A DNA stretch of 64,000 nucleotides from Mesodorylaimus sp. YZB2_4 (GCA_030248295.1 JASANH010000304.1:173381-237380); one strand, 5' to 3'; shown: positions 46,889 through 59,366, numbered from the stretch's first letter. Numbers and translations are program-made. The notes: generated from the letters alone by a model not told the origin.

Positions 46889-49800
46889 TCATGGTCTATA
46901 AGCGTAGTGATGACAGTCGGGTATAGCAGTCGTAAAGGCGATATTCGAAGTGTCGTTGTAATGCCACGAGAACAAGTCGCATTTTTCGCTGTGATACCAG
47001 TTAAAACTTCGACACCACGCCTTCTCGGAGCAATAACTGGAGCAATCGATGACCGATGACACGCTAGCTATCGACTCGACAACAGTCTCGTTCATGCACT
47101 TGTCTGGGACCAAGTCGAACACTTGTCTTTCATCTGGTAAGAAAATAAAAGTCAGTCAGCATCATTGGCATGAGCAAGAAAATCAATTTTTTAAAAATTT
47201 TTAGTGACTGTTTTTCCAGGTACTACACGCTTTACAACTGATGGATAATTACTGTACTGTAACCATACGTAGAAAATGCTATCTCACTAGAAAGTCGTTT
47301 GAAGGAATGTTTGTTGCTAAAGAGCACAGGCTTTTCCCGAATTTAAGCTTCGCGGGCTCTAGCAATAACGTATATATCATTACAGGAAATCGATATCATT
47401 ATCGTTTTTCATTTTCGATATCATTATTAGGCATGCTGGCTATTTTTGCCCCAACGGCCCTAACCTTGCCCATCATGGTCCAACATTACACCAGCAACAC
47501 TGACACCAAGGAGAAGGACTTCCAAATTCATGTTCTCGCAAGCTTACTCCAACTCTTTTGAAGTACCGTTTGATTGATGGTCTGTACCTGCTATTTATAA
47601 GATAGGTTTCTTAATTTTATCATGCAGGTGCAAAATCACACTTCTGCCGTCCAAACACAAGTCTCATCAAAATACTGTCAACATGCCCCTTTCAATACCG
47701 TCAGTATTTTCAATTTCTGCTCCTTTATTTTGCACTTTTTTGACATATTGGCGAGCACTGGTGACATTTTTTCGAGATATAATGCAGGGGCCTTCTGACG
47801 CCGCGTCTGAATTGGAAAAAATAAAGTAAAAAGCTGTTCAAAAAATGAAATTGAATTTAAGTTGACTTATTTGCTTACATTTTATCCTTGTTGTCAATTG
47901 AATGAATTAATCCAATAAATATTTTGGGAAATTATTATTTTTTATTTCATTCCATCATGGGCCTCGCATGACGTCATACTAGGCGCGCACACGCTGACCT
48001 GGAAAGGTCAAAAGCACTGGCAAAAGTCTGCTAGAGCCCGCGAAGCCGAAATTTTAGAGAAGACAGTGCCCAATTGTTAAAACTTACTCTGCCTCTGACG
48101 ATAAGGTAGGTAGCTGGAATAGGTACTGAAAGATAGTGTTTCACAGCTTACTTGTCGTATGACACAAAGCAGCTCGTAGATCCTTGCAAGCTGCATCTGA
48201 AAAAACGCCCGAGAGCCCAATACGCATGAAAAGACATCGAGCTCCAGCTCCAACGTCATCGCTGTATTTTGAATTGTTAGTATGCTGCTGAAAGTACGTG
48301 TTCGCGCCAGTTAAAATCGGGTGAGGACTTCCATCTCCTTGGTACCATCGTGTATAATTCAACTGCAATAAGCTCTCTGCATCCGCTCCTATCGAATCTC
48401 GTCGTACTGCTATCCACAAGCGTTCATCGTTCTAAAACCGCGCCGCTGTCAGTGCATTATATTTAGACTCGTCCAATTCAACGAAATCAAGCAGGGTCAA
48501 ATACAAGAACGATTAATTTTTAATTACGATTAAAGCGAGGATAAAGGGGCGGGGGCTTTTTATCTGCCGCCAGTAAAAGTCGATCGCGGAAGACCGCGGT
48601 GGAGAGGGGGGCGGGCCGAGTATGTTCGGTAAGAAGCATACGAGAATTAGGGCCTGATTGAAGTTACTTTCTTCTCTGTTGTACGACAGGCGCTGGAAAA
48701 CTTTTTGCAAACTGGCCCCTCGCAGACTTAATTTCACACTAATTGCGCAAAATTGTAGGAAATTGCTGGACATACCTGTTTCAAGGCAAGAAATCACACT
48801 CAAACCCAGCCAAAAACTCTAGCCCACACCCTGCTAAAAAGCAAGAGGCTTCTTCATGGATTCTAACTGACCAAACTTTAAAACAGTCAAAATTTGGATT
48901 CGATTAGTCACGTCGAAGATCTTTGCAAGATACTTTTCTCGCCAGAAATTCATCAAGAAATCTTCCCCGCTCTTGCTTATGGCAAAACAGACGCTAGAAG
49001 TTCTACTTGCCAAGATTTTTTGATTTAATAAGACTTGGCCGAGACTTGCCAGTATTTGAGCATAATGGGGAATGCGGGCTGACCTGATCTCTGACTGCGA
49101 GTCGACAAGATATCAGGGTAAGAGCTCAATATCCTCCTGCTAAGCTGACAGACCATCCTCAATTCTGCCGCAAACTGACATGTCGAAGTAACTAGACTAA
49201 CAAGGCACTTGGCTCTCAAGCGGCCAGGGTCTTCGATCAGGACAATGATCCCGAGCACATGCACGTATTTTCAGGCTGATCCGAAGTGGAAATGTGGTTT
49301 ATTTGGGTTTGGTTAGGTTCTGGGACCCAATATCGGATATAGGCTTGCCTTGACCCTCTCCTCTTCTGTCTAGCATAGCGGACTTGCTGTCGGCGGCCCA
49401 CCCCCCCCCCCCCCCATGGTCTCGCTTCGACCATAAGTACTATTATCACAATGAGACCTTGTTTATCCTGCAATACTGTATATATTCACCGACCAACTGC
49501 AATCTGTTTTCTTGGGGAATATGCGCGCGTTTCGCCCAAGGTGCGAACCAGGTTGACAGTACACTTGGATCGCTGGCCTTCGCTTTGAATCACTTGAGCC
49601 ATTACGGAATCTGTTTGCTGATAGTGCGGGTTTGTCTTCTGTCAGGCGATGTCTCGATTGTTGTTCTTGAGCAAAAATTAGCGATGGAATTTAAAAAATC
49701 GCTCTGTCCCTATGAGTCGCGTTTATTCCCAGCACTCAGGAACTGCCCTAATGTTTTGGTGCTCTACACAATTTTTGAAAAGTGCAGGTCTTGTTCAGCA

Positions 49801-51665
49801 GTTAAGGCTGATGTGGCGTCGAAGTGTTGTTGCTGCCAGACTTTAAAAACACTCGTGGTGCCCGTGCACATATTCAAAGAAAACAGAGATATTTACTGCG
49901 ACTGATAAAAATTTGTATCAGAACCAGGCTTCTTGAACAGTTTTGAAAACATGGACGTGGGAAAAAGCTGACCAGACCCGAGCATTTGTGCACAAGCATT
50001 ACCGGCCTCGTGACCTATATCGGGTATAGTGGAATCAGCACAAAAGTGATGCTGTTGCTGGCTGTGTGCCTAGCATCTGTACAGTTTCTAAGCTGATGCA
50101 CAAGGGTAGATTAAAAAATATCACTCATTTGTCATTAGGATATTTAGTGCGATAACTCTAATTGCATTGTCTAAAAACAAGCGCGGTACAAGATATTATT
50201 TCCGAGCTCACTGTGCTTCTTGTAGGTCCTATTCGGTAAGAGTTTTAAAATGCCCCTTTCCGCGTCAGAAGTCGTTGATTTTCACCCGAGATATTGGGAA
50301 AAACTCAAATTTTGAAGGAGTGCCAGCAGTAAGCACCTTTTAAATTTCCCGCCCGCGTGCCGCTTGTGACATAAGAGCAGGGTTGGCTGCTTACTCTGGG
50401 AATCGCCAGTAAATTTATAACTTTTCTTAATTTTCATGAAAGACAGATAACCAGCACAGAATTAGAGCAGCAAGTGGTGAAAAAGTTATGGATCAACTGA
50501 CGATTCCCAGAGTGAGCACCCAACCCCGCTCTTATGCCATAAGCGGCTCGCGAGCGGGAAATTGAAAAAGTGTGTTTGCTGTAGTCGCTCCTTCCGTATT
50601 TGAGTTTTCTTCAATATTCCGCGTGAAAATCAACGATTTCTGACGCGGAAAGAAGCGTTTGAAAGCTCTTTCTAGGCGCTACATGATTTGCTATTACTGA
50701 TCAGAGCATCTGATCACCAGCGAAAATTATTGATAAATTTTGTCTAAATTGCCTAAATGGGGTTCAGTTATCACACATGTGCACAACAGGGCAGAGTTTC
50801 GAGCTGTTTTCTGATGAAGTGGCCCTAGGCTACTATTTCAGTGAGAACAACAGGACTGGCCAGCCCCGGGTCGAGTCTCTCAGAAACCCTCTCCTAAAAG
50901 AGAATGTAGACCCAAGACACAGTTTGAAGAAAAACAATATCAAGAGTTTTTATATCACCATAAGTGAACCACTTTCTGCTAAACGCACACCAAAGAAGCT
51001 GGGAAGTAGAAACACAGTGCATTTTTCAGGGGCAAAACTACAGAACCTCCCTGGCGTGAGAGGCAGACGCCTAACCCACCGGTCCAGGCGTCTGCCTCTC
51101 ACGCCAGGTGCGCAGTAATGGGCGAGTGTTCGACTCGCGGGCCAGGAAATCATTTCGTGTAAAATGTGTCCCTTCACCCTCGAGTTCGCATAAGCGTGTG
51201 GTGATGTGGTAAAACATGAACATGAACATGAAGCATTGATGCATCGGGATGAACACTTTTTTGATTCATCAGTTTTGGCGCTACCCTCTCCCGCCTTACA
51301 AAGCTATCGTGATGAGTAATTTTCAAAAAAGTTGCTCATACCTGGAATTTGCTCCTTATCGCGCTCCATTCGCTGCTTGTATGAATTTGAGCGAATTCGC
51401 CCCCAGCTCGCTGACAAACATCAAATGAGTCGTTCCAACTGCAGTTCGCGTTCGGAAGCGTCCCCGCAAAAAAACAACGTCCTCCGTTTGCAACTCCTTT
51501 GAGGGTGCTCGTGCACATTTGTGCAAAGGCCTCTTGACTAAGGTAACAGACCTGACCTAACATTGAAGAGAGAAATTTCTGGAATTCTCAACTAATTTTT
51601 TATTATTTATCACCTGATGTTAGCTTGCTGTAAATAGCAATAAATACCATGGAAAAATTAATCAT
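46889..51665 (-). CDS. Secreted C-type lectin-like + PAN domain protein (copy C)
   Basis: Four exons, phase-consistent (792 nt, 263 aa): 51614-51665 (signal peptide, MINFSMVFIAIYSKLTSG), 51342-51556, 48152-48431 and 46889-47133. The lectin halves read CYLSQEAFAQMC, GVANGGRCFFAGTLPN, WNDSFDVCQRAGGEFAQIH and WYQGDGSPHPILTG, ARCLFMRIG, ALCHTT. The PAN part reads PDKCMNETVVES, DCSSYCSEKAWCRSFNW and CDLFSWHYND, ending YAYRP. Exon lengths, phases and order match copy B on the opposite strand. The 57-nt first intron is also shared in style. The large intron (48432-51341) holds a foldback element, a SINE and a long motif-free open frame. All cysteines that pair in copy B are present, so the gene looks functional. 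Ligand unknown. Confidence 0.85.
50220..50692. mobile_element. Foldback/MITE-like element with about 200-bp inverted arms
   Basis: Arms about 50220-50415 and 50490-50692 are complementary (TTTCCGCGTCAGAA, GTTGATTTTCAC, CATAAGAGC-GGGTTGG, CTCTGGGAATCG) around a short centre. It lies in the large intron of lectin copy C. No open frame. Confidence 0.8.
51051..51235 (+). mobile_element. SINE family 1, copy 2, with snap-back head
   Basis: The body from 51086 (CGTCTGCCTCTCACGCCAGG, GAGTGTTCGACTCGCGGG, AAATCATTTCGTGT, tail ACATGAACATGAAC) matches 15505-15646. Its first 22 nt (51086-51107) are perfectly inverted at 51051-51072, with a 13-nt loop. Confidence 0.75.
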
Positions 51666-53035
51666 TTCCTAAGCTGTAACGTTGTTAGAAGCAGTAAAAA
51701 ATCATGCAGCTTGGAGTGTCTGCACCTCACCACGTCTGCTTGTTATCGATGCACCGCCTATCCGGTCACTTGTGCGTGTTTCGAGCTGGCTTCAACATGT
51801 ATTGTGAATGGCTCTTTCTAGTCCTTAGTTCACAAATTGATGGGGCATAAAAGCTTTCATACAAGGACAAGTGTGACACGGCGAGAAAATTTTGAAATAA
51901 CTCCACAAAATTGCTGTCGCGGATGAGCGTCCGAACCTTTTCAATGGAAAAGCGCAGGAGAGAGATTTGATGGAATTTCACAAACTTGGTAGAGCACTTA
52001 GTCCCTGAGCCTTTCAAATGGGGACAATCGAGCTTATGAGAAATTTAAAACTTCGTAGAGGACGGAAAGTTTACTTATATTGATTGCTAGAGAAGAAAGG
52101 GAGACATGAAGGGGTCGCAGGATCTGTGGGGTATATAAGCTACAAGGTGTGAAAACTACAAAGTATATACTCTATGAATGTGCGTCCCAGGGTTATTGCC
52201 CAAATCTCCCATCCCTGGTGAAATCCCACATTCATAGACAGAGCAGAAGGCCTTAGCCACAGGAACGAACCCACGAGCTACGAGACCTCGTGTATTGTTT
52301 TTCGTCAGCCACACACAAGGGCCTTACTAAAATGACCAGAAGTCTGTAAATATGTAAGCGGAACTTGACCGCTTTTTTGGAATTGTTGTTGCTTGTGAGA
52401 TGCTCCTACCATTTGCTAAATTCGAATTTCTCTCTCTTTCATGCGGATATCGCTCGATAACAAGTAGATGCATATTTTTACTGCTGCTTTTTTATTTACC
52501 CACAGAGTACTTACAAATCAGCTCAAAAAATCCTATTGCAGAAATTTTCTATTGTCTAGATTCTAGATTTCCTAGGAACGAGGTAATCATCTCCCACTCT
52601 GTACCCGCATGTAACAGTATGCTATGTACTGAGCTTCGTGATTTCAACAGGTATTCTGCTCCGGACGTCATTCATGTATCAGACACTAGCCTGGTCGATT
52701 ATAAACCATACATAACGTGAATAACGTGTTTGACAATTGATTGATGCAATTTTAATTGATAACGTAGACAATAGATGCAGTACAATTTTTTGCTTTTTTG
52801 TCTCACGATTATGCTATTTTTACCTTATTTTTAGCAACTACGATGCGAAAAATCTTTACTACATACAGTATGTTCTTGAGTGGTAGCTGAACTCCGCATG
52901 GAACTCACTGAAACGCGCATGCTTATCCTCAATTGTGCGTATGTATGTTTGATGATAAGATATAGCATGAACATGAACACTTGACACATTTGTGATTTTT
53001 TTCTTGGTGCTATCTTAAATCACAAAGTTCGAAAT
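51666..53035. other. Intergenic, nothing recognised
   Basis: Spacer between the two minus-strand lectin genes. Open frames lack motifs. Confidence 0.4.
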
Positions 53036-53610
53036 TTATGGTCTGTAAGCGTAGTGGTAGCAATTCGGGATATTGGTCGTGAGATTCGCATTGTCGTTGT
53101 GATGCCACGAAAACAATCACACTTTTCGCTTTCAAACCAATTGAAACTTCGACACCACGCCTTTTCGGAGCAATAACTGGAACAATCAACGATAGTTGGA
53201 ACATTTTTTATTCGATTCGACCACAGTTTCGTCCATGCATTGGCCATGGACCCAATCAAACTCTTGTCTTTCATCTGAATGAAAACAATAGGACCGGTTG
53301 TCAAACAAAACTTGTTTTGTTTTTGTTTTCTGGTGGATAATTTGAATGCTGGTTAAAGATTTTTCCCTAGTTTGCATAGAACTTGCTTTGTTAGTGAGAG
53401 ACTCAAGGACCATTTAAGAAAAAATCGACTTTTCGGCATATTATTCTCCCATGCTCCCTTTATTGATTTCCTTTTATTTCCAGTCCGCTAACTGAAATTA
53501 TCGTGAACCTTTACCCAGAACACAGTGTTTCGCTTGTTTTTGTTTTTTATGTCAATCCTGAACCTTACTATTATGCTAGGTTTTAAGTGTGCAACGCTTC
53601 ATGCTTTGCG

Positions 53611-54264
53611 CATGGCTATATACTTACGTAATCTAAGGCTCCCTGAACGCCTATAAAACCGGTTAAGCATGCTCCGACGGGTCGACCATCAAGCTGAAAT
53701 TCAAAAAAATGGGCTTCCAAGGCCTCTTCTTGAAATGATATCGCAAAAATAGTGAGTGCTGAAGGTTTTTAAGCACAAATGAGAGAGTGACGTCAACATT
53801 TCGCTTCATTTCCTAAAATGGGCAAATCAGTTTGAATTTGGCGCCTCGCAGGTATTCTTCCGCCAGCATTGCAATAAGGTGCGCGCTGGCGCGAGACCGA
53901 GAAAAGCATAAAGAGTGGAATAAAGATCATTCCAAGGCCGACCGAGATATCGATCGATACAACAGAAGGCTGCCACACAAATCCATTCTGTACGTGAAAC
54001 CCCTCGTCGTCCCTGAACATCACAACAAGTGCGCCAAATTCAAACTGATTTGCTCATTTTAGGGAATGAAGCGGAATGTCGACGTCACTTCCTCATTTGT
54101 GCTTAAAAACCTTTAGCACTCACTATTTTTGCGATATCATTCCAAGAAGAGGTCTTGGAAGCCCATTTTTTTGAATTTCAGCTTGATGGTCGACCCGTCG
54201 GAGCATGCTGAACCGGTTTTATAGGCGTTCAGGGAGCCTTAGATTACTTAAGTATATAGCCATG
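53611..54264. mobile_element. Long-TIR non-autonomous DNA transposon, copy 2
   Basis: 654 bp with the same ends as 21967-23146 (CATGGCTATATACTTA) and about 235-bp inverted repeats, flanked by a perfect 8-bp duplication GCTTTGCG (53603-53610 and 54265-54272). It sits in the last intron of lectin copy D. Confidence 0.9.
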
Positions 54265-54787
54265 GCTTTGCGCGCTCCTTCCTAAACGAGCTCGCGAAAT
54301 GGGAAGCGGACTTTTGACTGGTTCGACATTTGACCAGGCGCACCACATGCCGCAGGCAAGGAAGGTTGTCTGCTTGGAGCGCAGTTGCGAGGGATAATTT
54401 GCTGCTCTCATGGGGATAGCTTCGAGTCGATAGCTCATGCGTCGTCTTCAATCGTGATCGGATTTGCTGAAATGGCTAAGTTTTTGCAAACGAATCATGG
54501 CGGTCGAAAATTGATTGAAAAAGCAAAAAGAAGCCGGCTTAGTATTCTGTTTCTTCGGAGGGAGGGCTCAGAGGAAGGGAGGTTTAGACTACCCTGAGCA
54601 CGCCCTCCCAATGATGTTGAATCTATTCAGGTTCGGGAAGGGTCTGAGGGGGGGCAGAGCCGACCAGGGCCGAAATGCTCGGCACGCAATTGAGGGCCGT
54701 CAGTATTCAGGGCTCCTGCGCGCGCGTCCAGTTTCAATTGCATGACTATCCTCCAACCGTATGATCGACACAAAACCTCATAGTTTG

Positions 54788-54925
54788 TCTGACCGGCTAG
54801 CTCAATCGGTAGAGCGTCGGTTTAGCAGACCACCCAGTACGTGTAGATTACTCCAGCCCCAACGCAAGTCGGTCGATTGTCCAGTGTGTCTGCTCGCAAG
54901 GTTTGAATTTCGCGCCCCGAGGATG
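54788..54925 (+). repeat. tRNA-like sequence with intact A box
   Basis: TAGCTCAATCGGTAGAGCG is an excellent tRNA D-arm/A box. A weak B-box-like GGTTTGAATTTC lies about 100 nt later, too far for a normal tRNA, and the acceptor ends do not pair. Probably a tRNA-derived repeat. Confidence 0.5.
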
Positions 54926-55974
54926 CAACCAGTCCGACCAGGTCAAAACTCGGCAAAGCCGCGAAATGGTTGTGAGAGGCGAAACGAAGATGCTTACTTT
55001 TTGTATAACATAATGGAGATCGCAGATTCTGGCAAAGCGAATCCGAAAAAATACCTGCTGTACCTAAATGCATAAAAAGACATCGCGCCCCAGACCCAAC
55101 GTCGTCTTGGTAACTTTGATTATTTATGTGTTGCTTGAAATACGTGTTCTGACCCGTTAGGATCGGATGCGCCTCGCCATTGCCTCGGTACCAACGTGTA
55201 TAATTTAACTGCAGTAAGCTAGCGGCATCCAATCCGGGAGAATCTCTTCTCACTGCCATCCATAAGCGCAAGGTGGAGTTCGAGTTCTAAAAGCAGGTCG
55301 CAATATTTTGTACAAGAAACACTATGGGTAGGTTTCCAATGGTTCAGGCAGACTTTTTTTATGCTAACCCACTCATTTGTGCTGTAAACAAAAAGGAGAA
55401 GTGTATGCTTTTTCAACTCGACTCTGCCTAATTTTATTCGCCAGCTTTTATTTTTAGTTCGCCCCAGCCTCATACATATTGTACTGCCAAAATCGATTTC
55501 TAGGATGGATCCCTCGCGAAATCCACGTGCAGAGCGTGAAATTTCATTCCACGTGAAGCCATATAGGACCATATTGGAAACGCATGGAATGGAAGTCTGT
55601 GTGCGCTCTGTTAAATAACAAGAATTAAACAGTATTTACTTCGACTTTGCTTTTTATCGCTCTCCATTCGCTGCTCGAGTGAATGTTGGCGAATTCGCCT
55701 CCTGCGAGTTGACATCTTTGGAAACAGTCGTCCCAGGTGGATTCGGCATTAGTAGAAGTATTAGGAGCCGCTGGTACAAAAAAGCAACGACCCCCATTTA
55801 TGACCCCGTTGAAAATATTTGTGCAACCTGTCTCAAATTCTTTTTGACTTGGGTAACAAAGCTGGCCTGAAAATCTAAGAAAAATGATGCCTTTACAAAA
55901 AAATCTGAATTTAATAGTTTATTACCATCGATAAGTTCGAGTTGCGTAATAAATACCATGGCATAAAGAAACAT

Positions 55975-58316
55975 CGTTTATCATAAGGTAGCTACAGTGC
56001 TGTGGACTTGTCCCAAACACCCAATGGAAAGTAGTAAATCAGGAAATCAGGACGACAGTGCTCTGCCAAAAAAGTCCGAATTGAACCTCCTATAGCAATT
56101 TTTGAAATTACCTAATCGTAGATCGGCCCTTTTGTTAAAATAATTACGTCAAATGGGACCAAGCAGCTTCGTGAGCGCTTTAGTTAATGGATACTCCTTT
56201 TCTCTTTGCTGAAATGTCAATTTTTCGTTTTAGCAATTACATATGAGGCTTTCAAGCTGGTATATGCACCAGATTACAAAAACGCACGTGCACAGGCCAT
56301 AAAATCCTTCGAAGGTCGAATCAAATCGAATGCACAACAGTGCACACAGACAAATGGTCAGGATACAGTATAGTCTTATGCCAAAGCAGCTGGTGGCCAT
56401 GGACGAGGTAGTAATCGAACCGCTACCATTGACTTCAAGCCTCCCTCTTTGTGCAAAGCAATGTAAACAGGAAATTGGGTGCATGTGAATTTTTCCCATA
56501 GCATCTAGCGATTCTAAAAACGCTATTTCGAACGATCTTGGCTGTGATCGCCTCGAATGAGCTACAGTAGAGAAATATTTCGCCTCTGAAATCTCAAAAA
56601 CTGAAGATCCAAAGGTTTTGTGAGCGGAAAACCGAAACATACAAAGCACTACATATTTGAAGCAGAATTCTGGGTTGTATCTTCTACGGTTACTAACTTA
56701 ATAATGTACCGTTACTGACGTATATTTGTTTCTTGCCTCAGAATTATTTACACAGTTTTGCTTTTTTATTTTGTAATTTATATAAATTGCATGCTTGCAT
56801 GCACATATAAACATATGCATTCCCACATACATATGAAAGCTTATATTCCTGCTCTATTTTTCGGCCATAAAATCGTATTATCACTGATCCAGATTGACGT
56901 CTAAGCCAACAGGGCTTGATCAGCCATCACTAAATACTCGAACACTATTTTGTTATAACCTGTTAATCAATCAACAGCTCTGCAACCATTTTTTGATCAT
57001 TCATAACTCGACTGTGTCTCGCTGTTACTGCTTACAGAAGCTAGTGATTAGAACATGCGATGGCCGCCGAGAAATTACAGTATATCCGGATCACAGAAAT
57101 ATTTAGCTTCAAAATCGTCAAGCCTTCTCATAATCACCTGATATTTCAATGATCGATCACAAAATACCTTGTAAATCGAAACCACTTAGATTTATGCCGC
57201 TAAGTCAGGCTTCCAGGCTTTCAAAAAACTCCTTCGCGTACAAGTTGTGTAAAGCCATTGAGCACACAAGTGCCAAACGTATTTTTGTATAGGAATGTAT
57301 CATCTATTTTGTCTTTACATGTAAGCCCAAGAAGTTCATCACCAAAAAAGCCCTTAAAACAAAAAAAGCAAAACCCCCACCTTAGGGCCAAATCGCAAAA
57401 ACGTCTAAAATAGCGAGCTATGTGTTTTATCGATCTTTCGAATTCGATCGCAGGTTCATATCGACGCCAAACATAGCCTGTCTTGTACAGCAGGCTCACT
57501 CGCTCAGCTCACCAAGGACTGTTGGCCATGGCGTCTTACGGACAAAAATCTACTCGGCAACTTCAGCCAAAATTTTTGTGTTCGCATCCAGTCAACTTAT
57601 TTCTTTCCTCTAAATCATCCATAAAGTCTTGTCAGTTCTGTCTTCAATGGAAATTCGATTTGGAGAAGGGTTTTATGTCTGTGATGATGATTGTCGGCTA
57701 GTGTTCGAATATGCTTTCGTAGCGTTTCGGTTAGCTGGCTTAACTATTCTAATTACTGTATACGGTAATTACTGGCCAGGTCAGACAATACTGTAGGTTC
57801 ACAGCAAAACTAACCAGAGTGAGTTCTGGAGATCGAGCTATTAATTACGTTCCACATGCCCGTCTCCATGACTAACAAAGGTGTAGGTTGAGTATCGATT
57901 GACGTCACTGCACTAAATTTACTAGCGAAAAAGGTCTATAGAAAACTTTTGTCCAATACTGTTAGACAAATAGGTTAATGTACGAGCACATATTTGAAAG
58001 CCTGAAACAAAAATTATCGGCTCTCATCTCTTATCCTGAGACATCACCAGCTTTCGATGCAAAAACTTCGAGCTCGGGAAGGATGAACCCGCGACTCTGA
58101 TTCCTTGTCCAGCGATCATACTATCACAAAATCATTTAAAACTACCAGCACTGCAGCATGAAGCGACATGGAGGGATAGTTTATTGTCAGACCTGGTTTT
58201 CCTCAGTTTTGAAGGCTCCGTGTGCGAGAAAAATTAGTCAGGCGTAATCTAAGACAGCATTGTACTGATGCAGCACAAATAGCACGTCAACAACAAGCAC
58301 TGATCGCGCATTTGTG
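55975..58316. other. Intergenic, no gene recognised
   Basis: Open frames at 56230-56649 and 57221-57499 (-) have no recognisable motif. AATAAA on - at 58180-58185 is a likely polyadenylation signal for the GPCR next door. Confidence 0.4.
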
Positions 58317-59366
58317 CTAGCGACGCGGCAATTTATGGAACCGATGTCTCTGGTCATTAGTCCTGACCAGAGTCCTGTACAGGGTACGTACATGGCCATT
58401 CATCGCAGTATATAAAAGTGGAGAAAAAGCGCAGTTGATTAGAGGCAGTAAATGAACCAGTGATGCCAATATTTTTAACACAGCCAAAGTGTGTTCTTCC
58501 GGGTCAACTGTCTCGTGAATGGTTAAGGCCATGGTTGATAGCCAGAACGGTGTCCACGTGGCTGCGTAGAACCCAACCAAGACAGAAGCTGATCTCGCTG
58601 CTCTCCAGAAATGCTTGGGTGCCGCATTTCGCTCCAACGACATTGATCGACGGCGAACGTCATGAACTAGGGCGGCATAGAAACCTATCATGTAAATCAT
58701 GGGCACCAGGTAGGTGCTGAAGAAAGCGTCCAAAGTCAGATAGAAAGCGTCATTGCTTTTTGGGGGATTGAATGTACATTTTCTGCCAAAGGAAATAACG
58801 TAATCAGCATCGATGACTTCGATGAGATGATATGTGAAGGAATTATCAAAAAATGGTTTGGCCTTCCAGGCAAATATGACCAGGCTGCCAAGTATGTGCA
58901 GCAGAGCTATGGGATAGCTTTTGTACATTCGTTCCATTTGCGGTTGACTGACTGAACAATAGCACGAAACGGACAAGCAGGCGAGAATAAGTGAGGAAAC
59001 AGTCTTGTTCAAGGACTCAATCGTCCAATAAAGAGGGCATAGAAAGCTTGGCAAAAGCCACTGACCAGTCACCATATCGATCACAGCCACGGGCAAACTG
59101 GCCAACACGATCAGATTGATTATGCCCAGAGAGCCGATATAGACCATCACATTGACATTTCTTACTGAACATCGCTGAAGGACTGTCCCAATCACGCGCA
59201 GCACCCAGGCATTACTCAGGACACCGCAAACGAACAGCAGCACATACATGAACGCGCAGAATATTTCCATCCGGTGATCAGCTAGAGGATGTGGGGCGTT
59301 GATAATGGTTATGTTCTTGAATCGGGCGGTGAAGTTCTTCCATTCTTTTTCTGTTAGGAAAGCCAT
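58317..59366 (-). CDS. Rhodopsin-like (class A) GPCR, orphan, DRY motif absent
   Basis: Intronless, 349 aa, seven hydrophobic helices. The extracellular N-terminus has two N-glycosylation sites (NFTA, NITI). TM1 is FMYVLLFVCGVLSNAWVL with the conserved Asn. TM2 is around IGSLGIINLIVLASLPVAV. The TM3 cysteine is in SFLCPLYWT, and its extracellular-loop partner probably in RKCTFNPP. At the end of TM3 the usual DRY is replaced (ACLSVSCYCSVSQP). TM6 reads FYAATWTPFWLS in place of CWxP, and TM7 ends FSPLLYTAMNGHVR in place of NPxxY. The overall layout resembles invertebrate peptide or amine receptors, but the ligand cannot be assigned. A TATA-like ATATAAAAA on - (about 59513-59521) lies 150 nt upstream. 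AATAAA lies 130 nt after the stop. Confidence 0.85.
   Translation of the reverse strand: MAFLTEKEWKNFTARFKNITIINAPHPLADHRMEIFCAFMYVLLFVCGVLSNAWVLRVIGTVLQRCSVRNVNVMVYIGSLGIINLIVLASLPVAVIDMVTGQWLLPSFLCPLYWTIESLNKTVSSLILACLSVSCYCSVSQPQMERMYKSYPIALLHILGSLVIFAWKAKPFFDNSFTYHLIEVIDADYVISFGRKCTFNPPKSNDAFYLTLDAFFSTYLVPMIYMIGFYAALVHDVRRRSMSLERNAAPKHFWRAARSASVLVGFYAATWTPFWLSTMALTIHETVDPEEHTLAVLKILASLVHLLPLINCAFSPLLYTAMNGHVRTLYRTLVRTNDQRHRFHKLPRR

Larger units (their letters stand above)
53036..55974 (-). pseudogene. C-type lectin-like + PAN gene with damaged PAN exon (copy D)
   Basis: Exons 55926-55974 (signal, MFLYAMVFITQLELIDG), 55640-55866 (CYPSQKEFETGC, NGGRCFFVPAAPN, CFQRCQLAGGEFANIH) and 54998-55286 (WYRGNGEAHPILTG, ARCLFMHLG, SPLCYTK) are open and phase-consistent. 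The PAN exon 53036-53274 starts correctly (ERQEFDWVHGQCMDETVVES). A one-base gain in an A-run then leads to TGA, and a one-base loss in a T-run restores the frame before WHHNDN...YAYRP. So it is either a recent pseudogene or has two homopolymer sequencing errors. The intron before the PAN exon contains a DNA transposon and a tRNA-like repeat. If both indels are errors, this is an intact sister of copy C. Confidence 0.75.

Noticed and set aside
49384-49905. 173-codon open frame on +
   Set aside because: It starts in a poly-C run, lies antisense in a lectin intron, has no recognised motif, and could occur by chance in 64 kb.
54788-54925. Functional tRNA gene
   Set aside because: The A box is excellent, but the B box is about 100 nt away and the acceptor stem does not pair; treated as a tRNA-derived repeat.
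56230-56649. 139-codon minus-strand frame
   Set aside because: No motif, no splice partners and no repeat in the window; compatible with chance.
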